Shown piece after piece: positions 38,504-47,879 of a DNA stretch of 64,000 nucleotides. Within the stretch, counting starts at the first letter, position 1, and every line of letters begins with the position of its first letter. The notes beneath the pieces were generated by a model. That model was not told where the DNA came from. It made no database searches and saw only the letters and a program-made list of their open reading frames with translations. The translations under genes and the position numbers were made by a program. The stretch is from Eubacteriaceae bacterium (GTDB taxonomy: Bacteria; Bacillota; Clostridia; Eubacteriales; Anaerofustaceae), in contig WRIE01000009.1 of NCBI GenBank assembly GCA_009782875.1, positions 1-64,000 of the forward strand, written 5' to 3'.

Positions 38504-39757
38504 TTAATTGGTTATCGAGGTCGAGAGTATCCAGCTGCCAGCAATTCGCCAATACCCTTTGCCCGTATTCGCCCATTCCCATGCCTTCTGCCTGCTTGCT
38601 CCCAGTGCCATAAGGCTCTTGAAACGTTTGCTGGCCTTCTTCCATTGCTTCCATATGTACATCCGCAGCCTTCTGCGGATCCATCCATTCAAGCCATCAA
38701 TTATGCTTCTAGCATCTGCTATGCCGTAATAGTTGAGCCATCCATCTCCATCGGTGTAGCGCTTTAGCCCAGCTGCGATAATGTCGTAGCTTCGCCCTCT
38801 GTTGCGCTTAGTTATAGCCCTAGTCTTTTGCTTGAGCCTTTGAATGCTCTCGGGGCCTGGCTTTTCTCCCTGTCCACTGCCAGCTTCATGCTTTTGCCTT
38901 CCAGGAGCTCCACTCTTGGCCATTGCCCTCTCTGGCCGCCCTTTGGCTCTTTAGGTAGATGTTGCAGCCGCCCGCATACCGGACAAATCTGTGCCCCCTA
39001 GCTTCAAGCCATTGGTCAAAGCGTGTTAGATAGACGTTCGAAAGTATGGGCGACAGGGGCGGGCCCTGGGGGAGCCCTCGCCAGTTTCCGGCAATAAGAC
39101 CCCTTCCATTGCGCCGCCTTTCAGGAATGCCCTTATGGGCTTGATAGCCTTCCTGTCTTTAACCTTGCCCATCACCATATCCATTAGCATGTCGTGGTTG
39201 ATGGTGTCAAAGCGCTTTGCCAAGCCGATGTCGGCTGCGCGCGTGTAGCCTTCCTGGACATATTCTTTTGCTTTGGAGACAGCTTGTCGCGCGCTGCGCC
39301 CCGGTCTGGAGCCATAGCTGGAGCCTGGAAACCCCGGCTCAAATACCGGCCCTGGCGCTTGGGCTACCGGCTGGGCAACCACGCAGCCGGCCACGCGCGG
39401 GATGCCTAGCGCCCTTGTGCCGCCATCCGGCTTTGGCATGTTCACCCTCCTCGCAGGCTGGGGCTTATAGGCGCCGTTTATAAGCGATTCCGCTATTTCC
39501 CTCCAATGCCCATCCAAGTAATCGCGCGCTGCGTCGACGGCCATCCCGATTCCTGGCGCGCCTCTGTTGGCCCGAACCTTCTTGCAAGCTGCCAATAAGC
39601 TCGGCTTCCTGGCAACCTGAACAATAAGGCTATTGCCTGCACTGCCTCTTTCCTCTTCTTTTGCCATGGCGGCGCTCTGCGCTCCCGGCAGCCCTTCGGC
39701 TTCCATCCTATCCCCTGGCGGGCAGCCTGGGCCACTGTTGTGCCCAGTATTCTGCAT
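38504..39757 (-). pseudogene. ltrA: Group II intron reverse transcriptase/maturase, broken
   Basis: The 5' part (39757 down to 39026) reads RKPSLLAACKKVRANRGAPG, YKPQPARRVNMPKPDGG, SYGSRPGRSARQAVSKAKEY and FDTINHDMLMD, then loses frame after PETGEG. A second frame gives GLPQGPPLSPILSNVYL and RGHRFVRYAGGCNIYLKSQ. A third holds the maturase X domain (38923 down to 38504; WLNYYGIADA). At least two frameshifts are needed. The catalytic motif YADD reads YAGG, and the first motif aspartate (DL.K.FD) is Gly (GLAKRFD). It cannot be an active polymerase. Confidence 0.88.
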
Positions 39758-40200
39758 TCTGTGCGCCTCCCTTCCTGCTTTTAGATTAATTGGCCAAGAC
39801 CGTTCAGCCCTTCCTCAGGCTAGTGTCCAAGCACTATGGCTTCTGCTGGCTTCTCGCCTTCAGGGCGCATCCCTGCGCCCCTTCTGTACGCGGGGTCCTA
39901 TTCGCTCCACACCGCGCAGCCTAGCGAGACCTCCCCGGGCAAGGGCAACTGCTTTCCCCCCATCTGCCCGCTGCATTTACACTAAGGGGTTTGTGCAGTG
40001 TTGGGCTTTGCCTTCTAATGCAGGCTTACCCGCCCCAATTGCGCCTTTTATGCAATTTCTGTTCGCCGGGCCAGGGTTTTGCCTCCGGCTTCCTTCAGAT
40101 CGCGCCTTGCGGCGCACACCCTTGCCATTGGCTAACAGTTCCCACTGCAAAGCTTGTAGCGGACTTTCACCGCCAAGCTGTTGCCCATGCCGGGCACACA

Positions 40201-40235
40201 TCCAAAAATAGATGCCAACGAGCGCGCCGGCATCT
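40201..40235 (-). terminator. Terminator of the priA-to-rsgA operon
   Basis: Minus-strand AGATGCC / GGCATCT stem (40211-40234 core) followed by TATTTTT (40204-40210), about 55 bases after the rsgA stop. The intron begins at 40199, immediately downstream. Confidence 0.8.
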
Positions 40236-40289
40236 GTTTTCGTTAATGGATAGCAAACATTCTCATATTTTCGCATTGTTTGGTTTAAT

Positions 40290-41156
40290 TTATGGCTTGG
40301 CTTGCTCTTTGGCCTGGTTGTGGATAAAGACATATGTCTGGTAGCGGATCAGGGGGATGTTGCCCTCTTCCACTGCTGTTTTTACATTGCAATCGGGCTC
40401 ATTTATATGCAAACAATTGGAGTACTTGCAATCGGAATACTCATAAAATTCCGGGTAATACCTCCACAGCTCTGATGCCGGGATCGGTGAGTCAAAAGCC
40501 GAGAAGCCAGGGGTGTCCAGTATAAAATCCCCGTCAACCGTTTGGTAGAGCTCGGAATGCCTGGTTGTGGCGACCCCTGTCCTGGTTTTGCGGCTTACTT
40601 CGGAAGTCTTTATATCCAAACCGGGGCAGAGGAAAGAAATAAAAGTTGACTTGCCTGCCCCTGAGGCGCCGCAGAAGACGCTGATTGCCCCTGTGAGCTC
40701 TTTTTTGAACTCTTCGATCCCAATGCCTAGGCTAGCGGAGATCAAATACACCTTTGCCCCGCAACCGCTATACGCGGCCAAGACTGACTCTTTTAACTCG
40801 TCGCTTGCGAGGTCTATCTTGTTAAAACAAATGGCTACAGACAAGCCTGCAGCCATATTTGAAGCAATCATTTTGTCCAAGACAATATACGAAATTGGCG
40901 GATCCACCAATGCGCATACAATGATGCTCTTGGTGGCATTTGCCACATGGGGCCGCAGCAAGTAGGTCTTGCGGGGGTGGATCTCGACAATAGCAGGCTC
41001 CGTGTTTTCAATAAACTCGACAGTGACTTTGTCGCCTGCTATTGGCACAAGCTTCTTATTGCGGAAGCCGCCCCTTGCCCTGCACCTTGCCATTGTACCG
41101 TCTTCTAGCCGGACATCATAAAAACTGCCTACACCTTTGATTATTGTCCCTATCAT
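40290..41156 (-). CDS. rsgA: Ribosome small-subunit-dependent GTPase A
   Basis: Late 30S assembly GTPase. 288 residues: N-terminal OB fold, then the circularly permuted GTPase order G4 CFNKIDLA, G1 GASGAGKST, G3 DTPGFSAF. The C-terminal zinc knuckle is CKYSNCLHINEPDC. Its ATG overlaps the prkC stop by 4 bases, the usual Firmicutes order. The rpe-thiN genes that often follow are absent; a terminator and a group II intron occupy that place. Confidence 0.96.
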   Translation of the reverse strand: MIGTIIKGVGSFYDVRLEDGTMARCRARGGFRNKKLVPIAGDKVTVEFIENTEPAIVEIHPRKTYLLRPHVANATKSIIVCALVDPPISYIVLDKMIASNMAAGLSVAICFNKIDLASDELKESVLAAYSGCGAKVYLISASLGIGIEEFKKELTGAISVFCGASGAGKSTFISFLCPGLDIKTSEVSRKTRTGVATTRHSELYQTVDGDFILDTPGFSAFDSPIPASELWRYYPEFYEYSDCKYSNCLHINEPDCNVKTAVEEGNIPLIRYQTYVFIHNQAKEQAKP

Positions 41157-43042
41157 TTAATCACAGTAGAATTCTGGTATTTTCGGACACCGTCTACAAA
41201 CACGAAATAATCAACCACATCATTGACATACCCTTGGATCACAATTTCAAGGGTATTTTGGGTTGTGGGAAAGAAGCTGTCAGCGTAGATTTCTTCTTCA
41301 GGCTCGCCGTCGACAGAGCTTGTAACTTGGATTTGCACATACGCGTCAGTGACGCCAGACAATACATAGCCCATATCGATCGTTCGGGAGATTGTGGTTA
41401 GCGGGCCTTTGCTTACTGTCAAATCTATCTTAGAGTTTCTAGCGACCTCTGTCCCGGCAGCTTTCGACTGCTCGATTACTATGCCCGGAGCACTGCTATT
41501 GCCTTTTCTTTTGGTGTCCCCTACCCTCAAGCCTGCTTTCGCAAGCTCCTCAGTAGCTTGCGTCAAAGTCATATTTGAATTCGACACGTTTGGCACTTTG
41601 ACTATGTCCCTGCCCAGGCTTATATACAGTAGAATTCCTGTGCCCTCGTCCATGACCTCCCCAGCCTCAGGCGACTGCCTAATGACAACCCCTTTTTCAA
41701 TCTCGTCATTAAACTCCGAGTTGATCTCGCCGTATGAAAAGTTCTCATCTTCAATTTTCAGTTTTGCGGCGTTCTCTTGCATGCCGACCACATCTGGGAT
41801 CTCGCGCCTTGCAGGGCCTTTGCTGATAATAAGGATGACATAACTCCCTTTTTCAACCGAGTCCCCGGCGCCAGGCTCAGTCCGGATAACGAGGTTGACT
41901 GGGACATCCTTGCTATGCTCAAAGACCACCTCGTGCTTCAATTTGAGCTCTTCTATCTCGGCGATGGCCACGTTATATTTCATCTTTTCCAGCGGTGGGA
42001 GGGTAACTTTCCTGTTCATCAGCCAAGCCAGCACTGCGCCAACACTAAGCAGTACAACGAATAAAGACAATAGCACAATACGCATCCTGCCGCTTGGCTG
42101 CGCGACCTGCCTTTTTTCTTGGGGCTCCGGCTCCTGGTTGCGGGCCTCAAACCTCTGGATCTCTGCGGCAGTGTCAAAGGTGTCCTCTTCGTATGTGGGT
42201 TGCAATTGGCACAGGGGGTCTTCTATGAGCTTTCTCAAGTCTGAAATGAGCTCTGTGGCGCTTTGGTACCGGTCATCCGCTTTCCTTCTAGTCAGGTTGA
42301 TGACAACCTGGCTTATATTCTTGGGGATCGTGTCATCAAGGGAGGAGGGGTCCGGAACCTTGTTTTGCACATGCTTGAGCGCCACTGCCACTGGCGTATC
42401 AGCGTCGTAAGGCAAGTATCCCAAGAGCATCTCGAACATCATAATGCCTAATGAGTATAAATCGCTCCTGGCGTCGAGGAACCCGCCCCTTGCCTGCTCA
42501 GGCGATATGTAATGGACACTGCCCAAAGCTTCTTCAGTCGCGGTTATTGTCGAGGAAGTGATTGCCCTCGCTATGCCAAAATCTGCAACTTTCGGGACTA
42601 TTGCAGAAGTCAGCAGTATATTGTGGGGCTTGATGTCCCGGTGGATTATGTTGTTTAAATGGGCGTGGTGGAGCGCTTGGGCAATGGGCAAACAAAGCTC
42701 GGCTGTTTCTTGGGAGCTAAGTTTTCTCTTGGCTTTTATATGCCCTTTGAGCGTTTTGCCGTCAATAAACTCCATGACTATGAAATACAATCCCGCATCA
42801 CTGCCGATGTCATACACATTGACAATATTCGGATGGGTCAACTTTGCGTCAGATTGCGCTTCACGCATAAACTTCTTTAAGAATTGCTCGTTGTCCATAA
42901 ATTCGGACTTCAACACTTTGATCGCGACAAACCTGTTAAGCCTGATGTCTTTGGCTTTGTAAACCATTGCCATCCCGCCTTGGCCGATTAGCTCGATTAT
43001 CTCGTATTTTTCTTCAAGTATCTCGCCCACCAAGCCACTCAT
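41153..43042 (-). CDS. prkC: PASTA-domain Ser/Thr protein kinase
   Basis: Membrane kinase that senses muropeptides or lipid II; in Bacillus it triggers spore germination. 629 residues. The kinase domain (1-270) has the GQGGMAMVYKA loop, Lys in VAIKVLK, catalytic HRDIKPHNIL, and DFGIARA. One membrane helix (IVLLSLFVVLLSVGAVLAWLM, about 325-345) is followed by about three extracellular PASTA repeats (from EIPDVVGMQENAAKLKIEDE and VPNVSNSNMTLTQATEELAK) and a C-terminal tail of about 100 residues. It pairs with the phosphatase gene directly upstream, overlapping it by 4 bases. Confidence 0.95.
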   Translation of the reverse strand: MSGLVGEILEEKYEIIELIGQGGMAMVYKAKDIRLNRFVAIKVLKSEFMDNEQFLKKFMREAQSDAKLTHPNIVNVYDIGSDAGLYFIVMEFIDGKTLKGHIKAKRKLSSQETAELCLPIAQALHHAHLNNIIHRDIKPHNILLTSAIVPKVADFGIARAITSSTITATEEALGSVHYISPEQARGGFLDARSDLYSLGIMMFEMLLGYLPYDADTPVAVALKHVQNKVPDPSSLDDTIPKNISQVVINLTRRKADDRYQSATELISDLRKLIEDPLCQLQPTYEEDTFDTAAEIQRFEARNQEPEPQEKRQVAQPSGRMRIVLLSLFVVLLSVGAVLAWLMNRKVTLPPLEKMKYNVAIAEIEELKLKHEVVFEHSKDVPVNLVIRTEPGAGDSVEKGSYVILIISKGPARREIPDVVGMQENAAKLKIEDENFSYGEINSEFNDEIEKGVVIRQSPEAGEVMDEGTGILLYISLGRDIVKVPNVSNSNMTLTQATEELAKAGLRVGDTKRKGNSSAPGIVIEQSKAAGTEVARNSKIDLTVSKGPLTTISRTIDMGYVLSGVTDAYVQIQVTSSVDGEPEEEIYADSFFPTTQNTLEIVIQGYVNDVVDYFVFVDGVRKYQNSTVIK

Positions 43043-43776
43043 ACAGCTTCCTCCATCTCTTGAATAGTTACGGTGATGTTGTCTAAGCCCCCGTTAGCGT
43101 TTGCGAGATCCACAAGCTCGTCGATTGCCTCCAAAGCCCCCATTGAAGACAAAACCTTTTGGATCGTGGTTGTGTCGACCATGTTTGAAAGCCCGTCGCT
43201 GCATAGCATGATTTTTTCCCCTGCCGATAATACAACTGTGTATATGTCTACATCCACTTCTTCATCAGTTCCCAAAGCCCTAGTTATAACATTTTTTCTT
43301 GGATGGTTTTCCGCTTCCCTCTTTGTGAGCTGTCCTTGGTCAATCAGCAACTGGACAAGAGAATGGTCTTTCGTAATCTGCCTAAGGAACTGCCCATTGT
43401 AGAAATAAGCCCTGCAATCGCCAATGTGGTATATGTTGGCAATATTGTTTTCTGCTACGCAGAGTATGAGGGTTGTGCCCATCCCTTGCTGCTCAATTAT
43501 GTCTATTGACTTCTCATGTATCTTTGTGTTGATTGTCTGGATGAGTTTTTCGATATCAGTGGAGATATCGAACAGGCTGCCCTTAATGCTGGGATTGGCC
43601 AGAAAGTAAGACTCTATTTCATCTACGGCAATTTTACTTGCCACCTCGCCTGCATTGTGCCCGCCCATGCCGTCAGCTATAGCCATAGCGCAAAAGCGCC
43701 CGGCTTTCAGGCAAATAAAGCGGTCCTCATTTGTAGCGCGAAGCCTTCCATTGTGTGTCTTGCCATATGCGAACAT
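43039..43776 (-). CDS. prpC: PP2C-type Ser/Thr phosphatase
   Basis: Removes phosphates placed by PrkC. 245 residues, typical bacterial PPM/PP2C length. Metal-binding motifs: DGMGGHNAGEVAS (motif 2), IYHIGDCRAYFY, LCSDGLSNMVD and NGGLDNITV. The stop and the prkC start overlap as ATGA. It starts 8 bases after rlmN. Confidence 0.96.
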   Translation of the reverse strand: MFAYGKTHNGRLRATNEDRFICLKAGRFCAMAIADGMGGHNAGEVASKIAVDEIESYFLANPSIKGSLFDISTDIEKLIQTINTKIHEKSIDIIEQQGMGTTLILCVAENNIANIYHIGDCRAYFYNGQFLRQITKDHSLVQLLIDQGQLTKREAENHPRKNVITRALGTDEEVDVDIYTVVLSAGEKIMLCSDGLSNMVDTTTIQKVLSSMGALEAIDELVDLANANGGLDNITVTIQEMEEAV

Positions 43777-43784
43777 TAAGCACC

Positions 43785-44834
43785 TCAGGCTTCGTTATTA
43801 TCATCATTGTAGAACTTTTTGTAGCTTACTAGCTGCCCGCATGCTGCATTAATGCTGCTTCCGAGCTTTCTGCGCATTGTATGCTCAATCCCTTTGTCCT
43901 TGAGCATCATGGCAAACCTGGCCAGAGCGTTCTTAGAGTTGGGTATCGGGTTGAAATTGCTAGGGCTTGCGTCAATCAGGTTGACCAACGCGTCAGAGCC
44001 GGCTAAGAGCGACGCAAGGGCGTTGGCATTTTTAGGCGAGTCGTTATAGCCATCAATTACGGCATATTCATAGGTCACACGCCTGCCTGAGGCTGACCGG
44101 AAATCAGCTACAGACTTGGCCAGTTTCGCCAAAGGAAAAGCCCTCATCGCGGGCATCAGCTCGTCCCGCTGCTCTTGGATGGCTGAATGCAGGGAGACAG
44201 CTAGATTTACAAACAAGTTGTCGGCAATCATTCGGTAAATGCCATTTGGCAATCCACATGTGGAAAGGGTAATCCTGCGTTTAGAGTACAAGAGGCTTTT
44301 TTGGGAGCATACAAAATCAATAAAGCTCTTGACATTAAGGTAGTTTTCCAGTGGCTCTCCGCTGCCCATTAGGACAATATTGGGAATCTTGCTGGATTCT
44401 GACCCTCGCATAAGCAGCAACTGGGAGAGCATCTCATGGTTGTCCAAATTCCGGATACAGCCATCTCTTCCGGACGAACAAAATAGGCATCCCATGTTGC
44501 AACCTGCTTGGGTTGAAATACAGATTGCGTCAGCCTTGTCGTATGGAAGGAAGACACTTTCGATAATTATACCATCAAAGGTCTTATATAAGTATTTTTT
44601 GACTGAACTTTTTTGCTCCTCGAATTTGTTGTCGATATCTAGGGAAAAGGACGGGTGGGCAGCTGACAATCCCCGCCTCAAGGCTGCCGGCAAATTGCTG
44701 GCGTTTTCAATGGGTGTCCCGCCTGCCAGCCAGCCTGATACTTGGCCTGCCCTGTATTTCGGCTCATCGAGGCTTTCTAAAAGCTCCTCCAACCCGCCGT
44801 TTATCCAATATTCAACTAAAGATTTGTCTGGCAT
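43785..44834 (-). CDS. rlmN: 23S rRNA A2503 / tRNA A37 C2-methyltransferase
   Basis: Radical-SAM dual-specificity methyltransferase. 349 residues. Cluster motif CNMGCLFCSSG near residue 112, GSGEPLENYLNVKSF, and the resolving cysteine in MRRKLGSSINAACGQL near the C-terminus. Embedded in the rsmB-rlmN-prpC-prkC-rsgA order with gaps of 6-8 bases. Confidence 0.95.
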   Translation of the reverse strand: MPDKSLVEYWINGGLEELLESLDEPKYRAGQVSGWLAGGTPIENASNLPAALRRGLSAAHPSFSLDIDNKFEEQKSSVKKYLYKTFDGIIIESVFLPYDKADAICISTQAGCNMGCLFCSSGRDGCIRNLDNHEMLSQLLLMRGSESSKIPNIVLMGSGEPLENYLNVKSFIDFVCSQKSLLYSKRRITLSTCGLPNGIYRMIADNLFVNLAVSLHSAIQEQRDELMPAMRAFPLAKLAKSVADFRSASGRRVTYEYAVIDGYNDSPKNANALASLLAGSDALVNLIDASPSNFNPIPNSKNALARFAMMLKDKGIEHTMRRKLGSSINAACGQLVSYKKFYNDDNNEA

Positions 44835-44840
44835 AACCTG

Positions 44841-46190
44841 CTAGCGCCCCTTCATTATTTTTGCTATAAAAAAACCGTCTGAATCATCTTTGTCTGTAGC
44901 CAGCCGCAACAATCCGTCATTTTGCTCTTCATGGCGGCTTTTCATCTCGAAAGGCAGCTTGATGGGCTCAAGGCGCGCTGACGGGTATTTGCCAAGCAAG
45001 CCCTGGACAACATCATCGTTCTCTGCCGTGCCCAGTGTGCACGTTGAATAGAGCATGACGCCGCCTTCTGACAAGCATTCATATGCGCTATAGGCGATTT
45101 GCGGCTGCAACTCCCTCAAGGCCTCCAGATGCTTTTCATCCAGGCGCAAGTTGATTTCCGGCTTGCGGCGCAAAGCGCCCAAACCGCTGCAAGGCACATC
45201 GCAAATCGCTTTGCTGTATTTGCCTTGCCATTTTTGCCACGCTTCCCTTGCATCGTGCTTTTGGGCTTCAATTGAAAACCCTAAAGTTTTTGCAGAGAAT
45301 TGTATCATGGAGCACTTTTCCAGCGAGATGTCAATTGCGGTGATCTCGGCCTCCGGCGCAATGCACATAACCCCAAAGGATTTTCCTCCGGGCGCGGCGC
45401 ATAGATCGATGATCTTTTCTTTGCCTTGGGGATCCAGCGCATAAGTCGAGATGGCGCTGGCAATGTCTTGGGCAAAGTAATAGCCAGATGAGAAGAGTTT
45501 GTTTGTATATATATTAGCCGAAGCGCTTGCGCACAATACACCAGGCACATAGGTTTCTTCAGCCTCTATGCCAATATTGTCTAAAGCTATGACCAACTCG
45601 CTGGCGCTTGCCTTGGCAGGGTTGACCCGAAGATAGTTTTGTGCCGGCTCCAATGCCGCTTTGGCGTATGACTCAATCTGGCTGTCTGTCAGCGATTGCC
45701 TCATCACTGACACAGCGAGGGGGGAAAAGCCATACTCCATCTCCATACGCTCTAAAAAAGAGGCAAAGGAAGCTGATTCCAGTGAAAGCTTCTTTTTTTG
45801 GCGCAGCGCTGTGCGCAGGACGCCGTTGGCAAAAGGCGCAACGCTTTTGCCAACGAACAATTTGGCGATATTCACCGAGTCGTTCACAATCGCGTATTCG
45901 GGTATCTTATCCATAAAAAAGGCTTGGTACAAGCCCATCATCAAGGCTATAGCCAATTTGGGGTCAATTGACTCAAGCGGGCGGTTTGATAGTTTGCCCA
46001 AGCAGTATTCCAAGTATCTAAGCCTCTTGAGAGTGCCATACACAATAGCTGTCGCCAAACGCCTGTCGGCTTCGTCTTTGACTCCATGGAGGTGTTTCCG
46101 CAATGATACTTGGGAGAACGCCTGGCTTGCTACGACCTCGTTGAGGGCTTTGTAAGCAGCCAGCCTTGCATGGGAAATGTTAGGCGCCAT
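44841..46190 (-). CDS. rsmB: 16S rRNA C967 5-methyltransferase
   Basis: 449 residues. N-terminal NusB-like RNA-binding domain (ARLAAYKALNEVVASQAFSQ) and a Rossmann methyltransferase with the SAM loop IDLCAAPGGKSF. Catalytic cysteines lie in CDVPCSGLGALRRKPEI and YSTCTLGTAEND. It starts 2 bases after the zinc-peptidase gene ends. Normal length for the family. Confidence 0.95.
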   Translation of the reverse strand: MAPNISHARLAAYKALNEVVASQAFSQVSLRKHLHGVKDEADRRLATAIVYGTLKRLRYLEYCLGKLSNRPLESIDPKLAIALMMGLYQAFFMDKIPEYAIVNDSVNIAKLFVGKSVAPFANGVLRTALRQKKKLSLESASFASFLERMEMEYGFSPLAVSVMRQSLTDSQIESYAKAALEPAQNYLRVNPAKASASELVIALDNIGIEAEETYVPGVLCASASANIYTNKLFSSGYYFAQDIASAISTYALDPQGKEKIIDLCAAPGGKSFGVMCIAPEAEITAIDISLEKCSMIQFSAKTLGFSIEAQKHDAREAWQKWQGKYSKAICDVPCSGLGALRRKPEINLRLDEKHLEALRELQPQIAYSAYECLSEGGVMLYSTCTLGTAENDDVVQGLLGKYPSARLEPIKLPFEMKSRHEEQNDGLLRLATDKDDSDGFFIAKIMKGR

Positions 46191-46192
46191 GG

Positions 46193-46912
46193 TCAGCGCC
46201 TTCTGCTTCTGTTAAACATGCTAATGAAACGCAGCAGCTCGAAGATCGCAGTGACCATTGCCGCCACATATGTCAGGGCTGCTGCAGACAGCATTTTCTT
46301 TGACTGGGAGGCCTCCTGCGAATTGGCGACCAAGCCAAGCTCTTGGAGCTGGACCATGGCGCGCCTTGACGCGTCAAACTCGATAGGGAGCGTCACAATC
46401 TGGAAAAATACCACTGCAGAGAACAATATGATCCCAAAACCCAAAAGGCTGGGGCTAGACAACGCCATGCCTAAAAAAAGCAGAACCCAAGAAACGTTGC
46501 TGCTAATCGTCGCAAACTTGGATATCCTGTTGCGGAAGGCGAGCATAGCGTACCCTTGGCTGTGCTGCATCGCATGGCCGCATTCGTGGGCGGCGACTGC
46601 GATGGCGGCAATGGACGCCATGTTCAGGTGGGAGTTTGAAAGGTTCACTGACTTTTCCAGGGGATGGTAAAAATCTTGGCCAGCCCCCCTGGACTGTTTA
46701 ATCGACACATCCCTTATCCCGTTGGCTTCCAAGATCATCCTTGCTGCTTGGGAGCCGGTGATTCCTCTGCTGTTCCGAACTTTAGAATACTTGCTAAAAG
46801 TTGTCATCACTTTGATCTGGGCATATAGTGAAAGAATCAAAGCGGGAAGCATAAAGGCATAATAGGAAGCCATGCCTCCATAACCGTAATAATTGTTTAT
46901 TTTAACCACCAA
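46193..46912 (-). CDS. YugP-type membrane zinc metallopeptidase
   Basis: 239 residues. Zinc motif HECGHAMQH near residue 108, with an N-terminal membrane segment (ASYYAFMLPALILSLYAQ) and two or three more after residue 135. The family (Zn_peptidase_2, YugP) has no settled substrate. It sits between fmt and rsmB with gaps of 2-3 bases, an insertion common in Clostridia but absent from Bacillus subtilis. Confidence 0.92.
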   Translation of the reverse strand: MVVKINNYYGYGGMASYYAFMLPALILSLYAQIKVMTTFSKYSKVRNSRGITGSQAARMILEANGIRDVSIKQSRGAGQDFYHPLEKSVNLSNSHLNMASIAAIAVAAHECGHAMQHSQGYAMLAFRNRISKFATISSNVSWVLLFLGMALSSPSLLGFGIILFSAVVFFQIVTLPIEFDASRRAMVQLQELGLVANSQEASQSKKMLSAAALTYVAAMVTAIFELLRFISMFNRSRRR

Positions 46913-46915
46913 CTT

Positions 46916-47866
46916 TCATTCGTTATATTCAAATTTTTGGCTTTTATTTGCAAGCCCGTTGTAAAAGTCTCTAGCCGCCATCATTCTTGACCCTTCTGGC
47001 TTGAGTTTGCCAATGGCGACACTCCCGTTTTGGCTGTTTATGACCAAGTTGCCTGTTTGTTTGTCAAAACCGGCAATCTGGCCTGGCGCTAGGCCTTCTT
47101 GGCTTGCGCTATCATGCAGGGAGGCAGAAAAGAGCTTCACCCGTTTGCCTGAAAGCAATGCGTACGCGCCTGGCTCGCTGTCAAGGCTCCTGACTAATTG
47201 CACTACATGGCTGGCAGGCTTGGAAAAATCGATCCTCAATTCTTCCTTTGATATTTTTCTCGTAATAGTCACTTTTGACTCATCTTGTTTCACATATTGG
47301 GCAATTCCCAGCTGTGTCTCGGCAATTGCTTGGGCAACACACTCCCCTGAAAGGGCTGCCAATTTCTCTGAAGCTTGGGAGAATGTCATATTGTCGACGT
47401 TTGCGCGTTTTTGGACAATTATGTCCCCGGCGTCAAGTTTTGGCGCGACCTTGATGATAGTTGCCCCGCTCTCCATTTGGCCGTCCATGACCATGCGGGC
47501 TATAGGCGCAGCTCCTCTGTACAAGGGCAGCAAGGATGGATGCACATTCATGGCCTCTATCTTGGCCATTGAAGTGGCCTTCTCGCTTATAATAACTCCA
47601 AAATCGCACACCACGATTGTGTCAATGCCTGTGTCGCCAGCAATATCTTCCAGGGCAGCCTCAACTTCTTTTGCAGTCTTGGCATGCCAAACCGGAATCC
47701 CAAGATTTCGGGCAGCCACTTCAGCCTTTGAGGGCTGCATTGCCAAGCCTCTCCTGGAGGAGGCGGAGTTTGGGGATGTGACGAGCGCGTTAAAAACAAC
47801 GCCTAGCGATATGGAATGCTCAAGCACACTTGCTCCAAAAGCTCCAGTGCCAATATAAACCAGCAT
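46916..47866 (-). CDS. fmt: Methionyl-tRNA formyltransferase
   Basis: Formylates initiator Met-tRNA. 316 residues. The catalytic region is NVHPSLLPLYRGAAPI (family SLLPxxRGAAPI), followed by LDAGDIIVQK, and the C-terminal OB-like tRNA-binding domain starts near residue 205. The N-terminus LVYIGTGAFGASVLEHSI fits the usual nucleotide-fold start. It lies 13 bases after def, which removes the formyl group later. Confidence 0.95.
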   Translation of the reverse strand: MLVYIGTGAFGASVLEHSISLGVVFNALVTSPNSASSRRGLAMQPSKAEVAARNLGIPVWHAKTAKEVEAALEDIAGDTGIDTIVVCDFGVIISEKATSMAKIEAMNVHPSLLPLYRGAAPIARMVMDGQMESGATIIKVAPKLDAGDIIVQKRANVDNMTFSQASEKLAALSGECVAQAIAETQLGIAQYVKQDESKVTITRKISKEELRIDFSKPASHVVQLVRSLDSEPGAYALLSGKRVKLFSASLHDSASQEGLAPGQIAGFDKQTGNLVINSQNGSVAIGKLKPEGSRMMAARDFYNGLANKSQKFEYNE

Positions 47867-47879
47867 ATATTATTCCCCC

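Larger units (their letters stand above)
38365..40199 (-). mobile_element. Degenerate group II intron inserted behind the rsgA terminator
   Basis: The minus-strand 5' end GTGTGCCCGGCATGGGC (from 40199), followed by GGTGAAAGTCC, is the typical bacterial group II intron start. The 3' end carries a domain V hairpin (38405-38437) and the tail GTGTGAGAGGTCGGGG ... CTACTCGAT (to about 38365). It encodes a broken reverse transcriptase. The insertion point is about 5 bases past the T-tract of a terminator hairpin, the target preference known for class C introns. Class is not otherwise proven. About 1.8 kb. Confidence 0.85.

Noticed and set aside
39633-40211. 192-codon plus-strand frame
   Set aside because: Antisense to the group II intron 5' region; composition is that of structured RNA.
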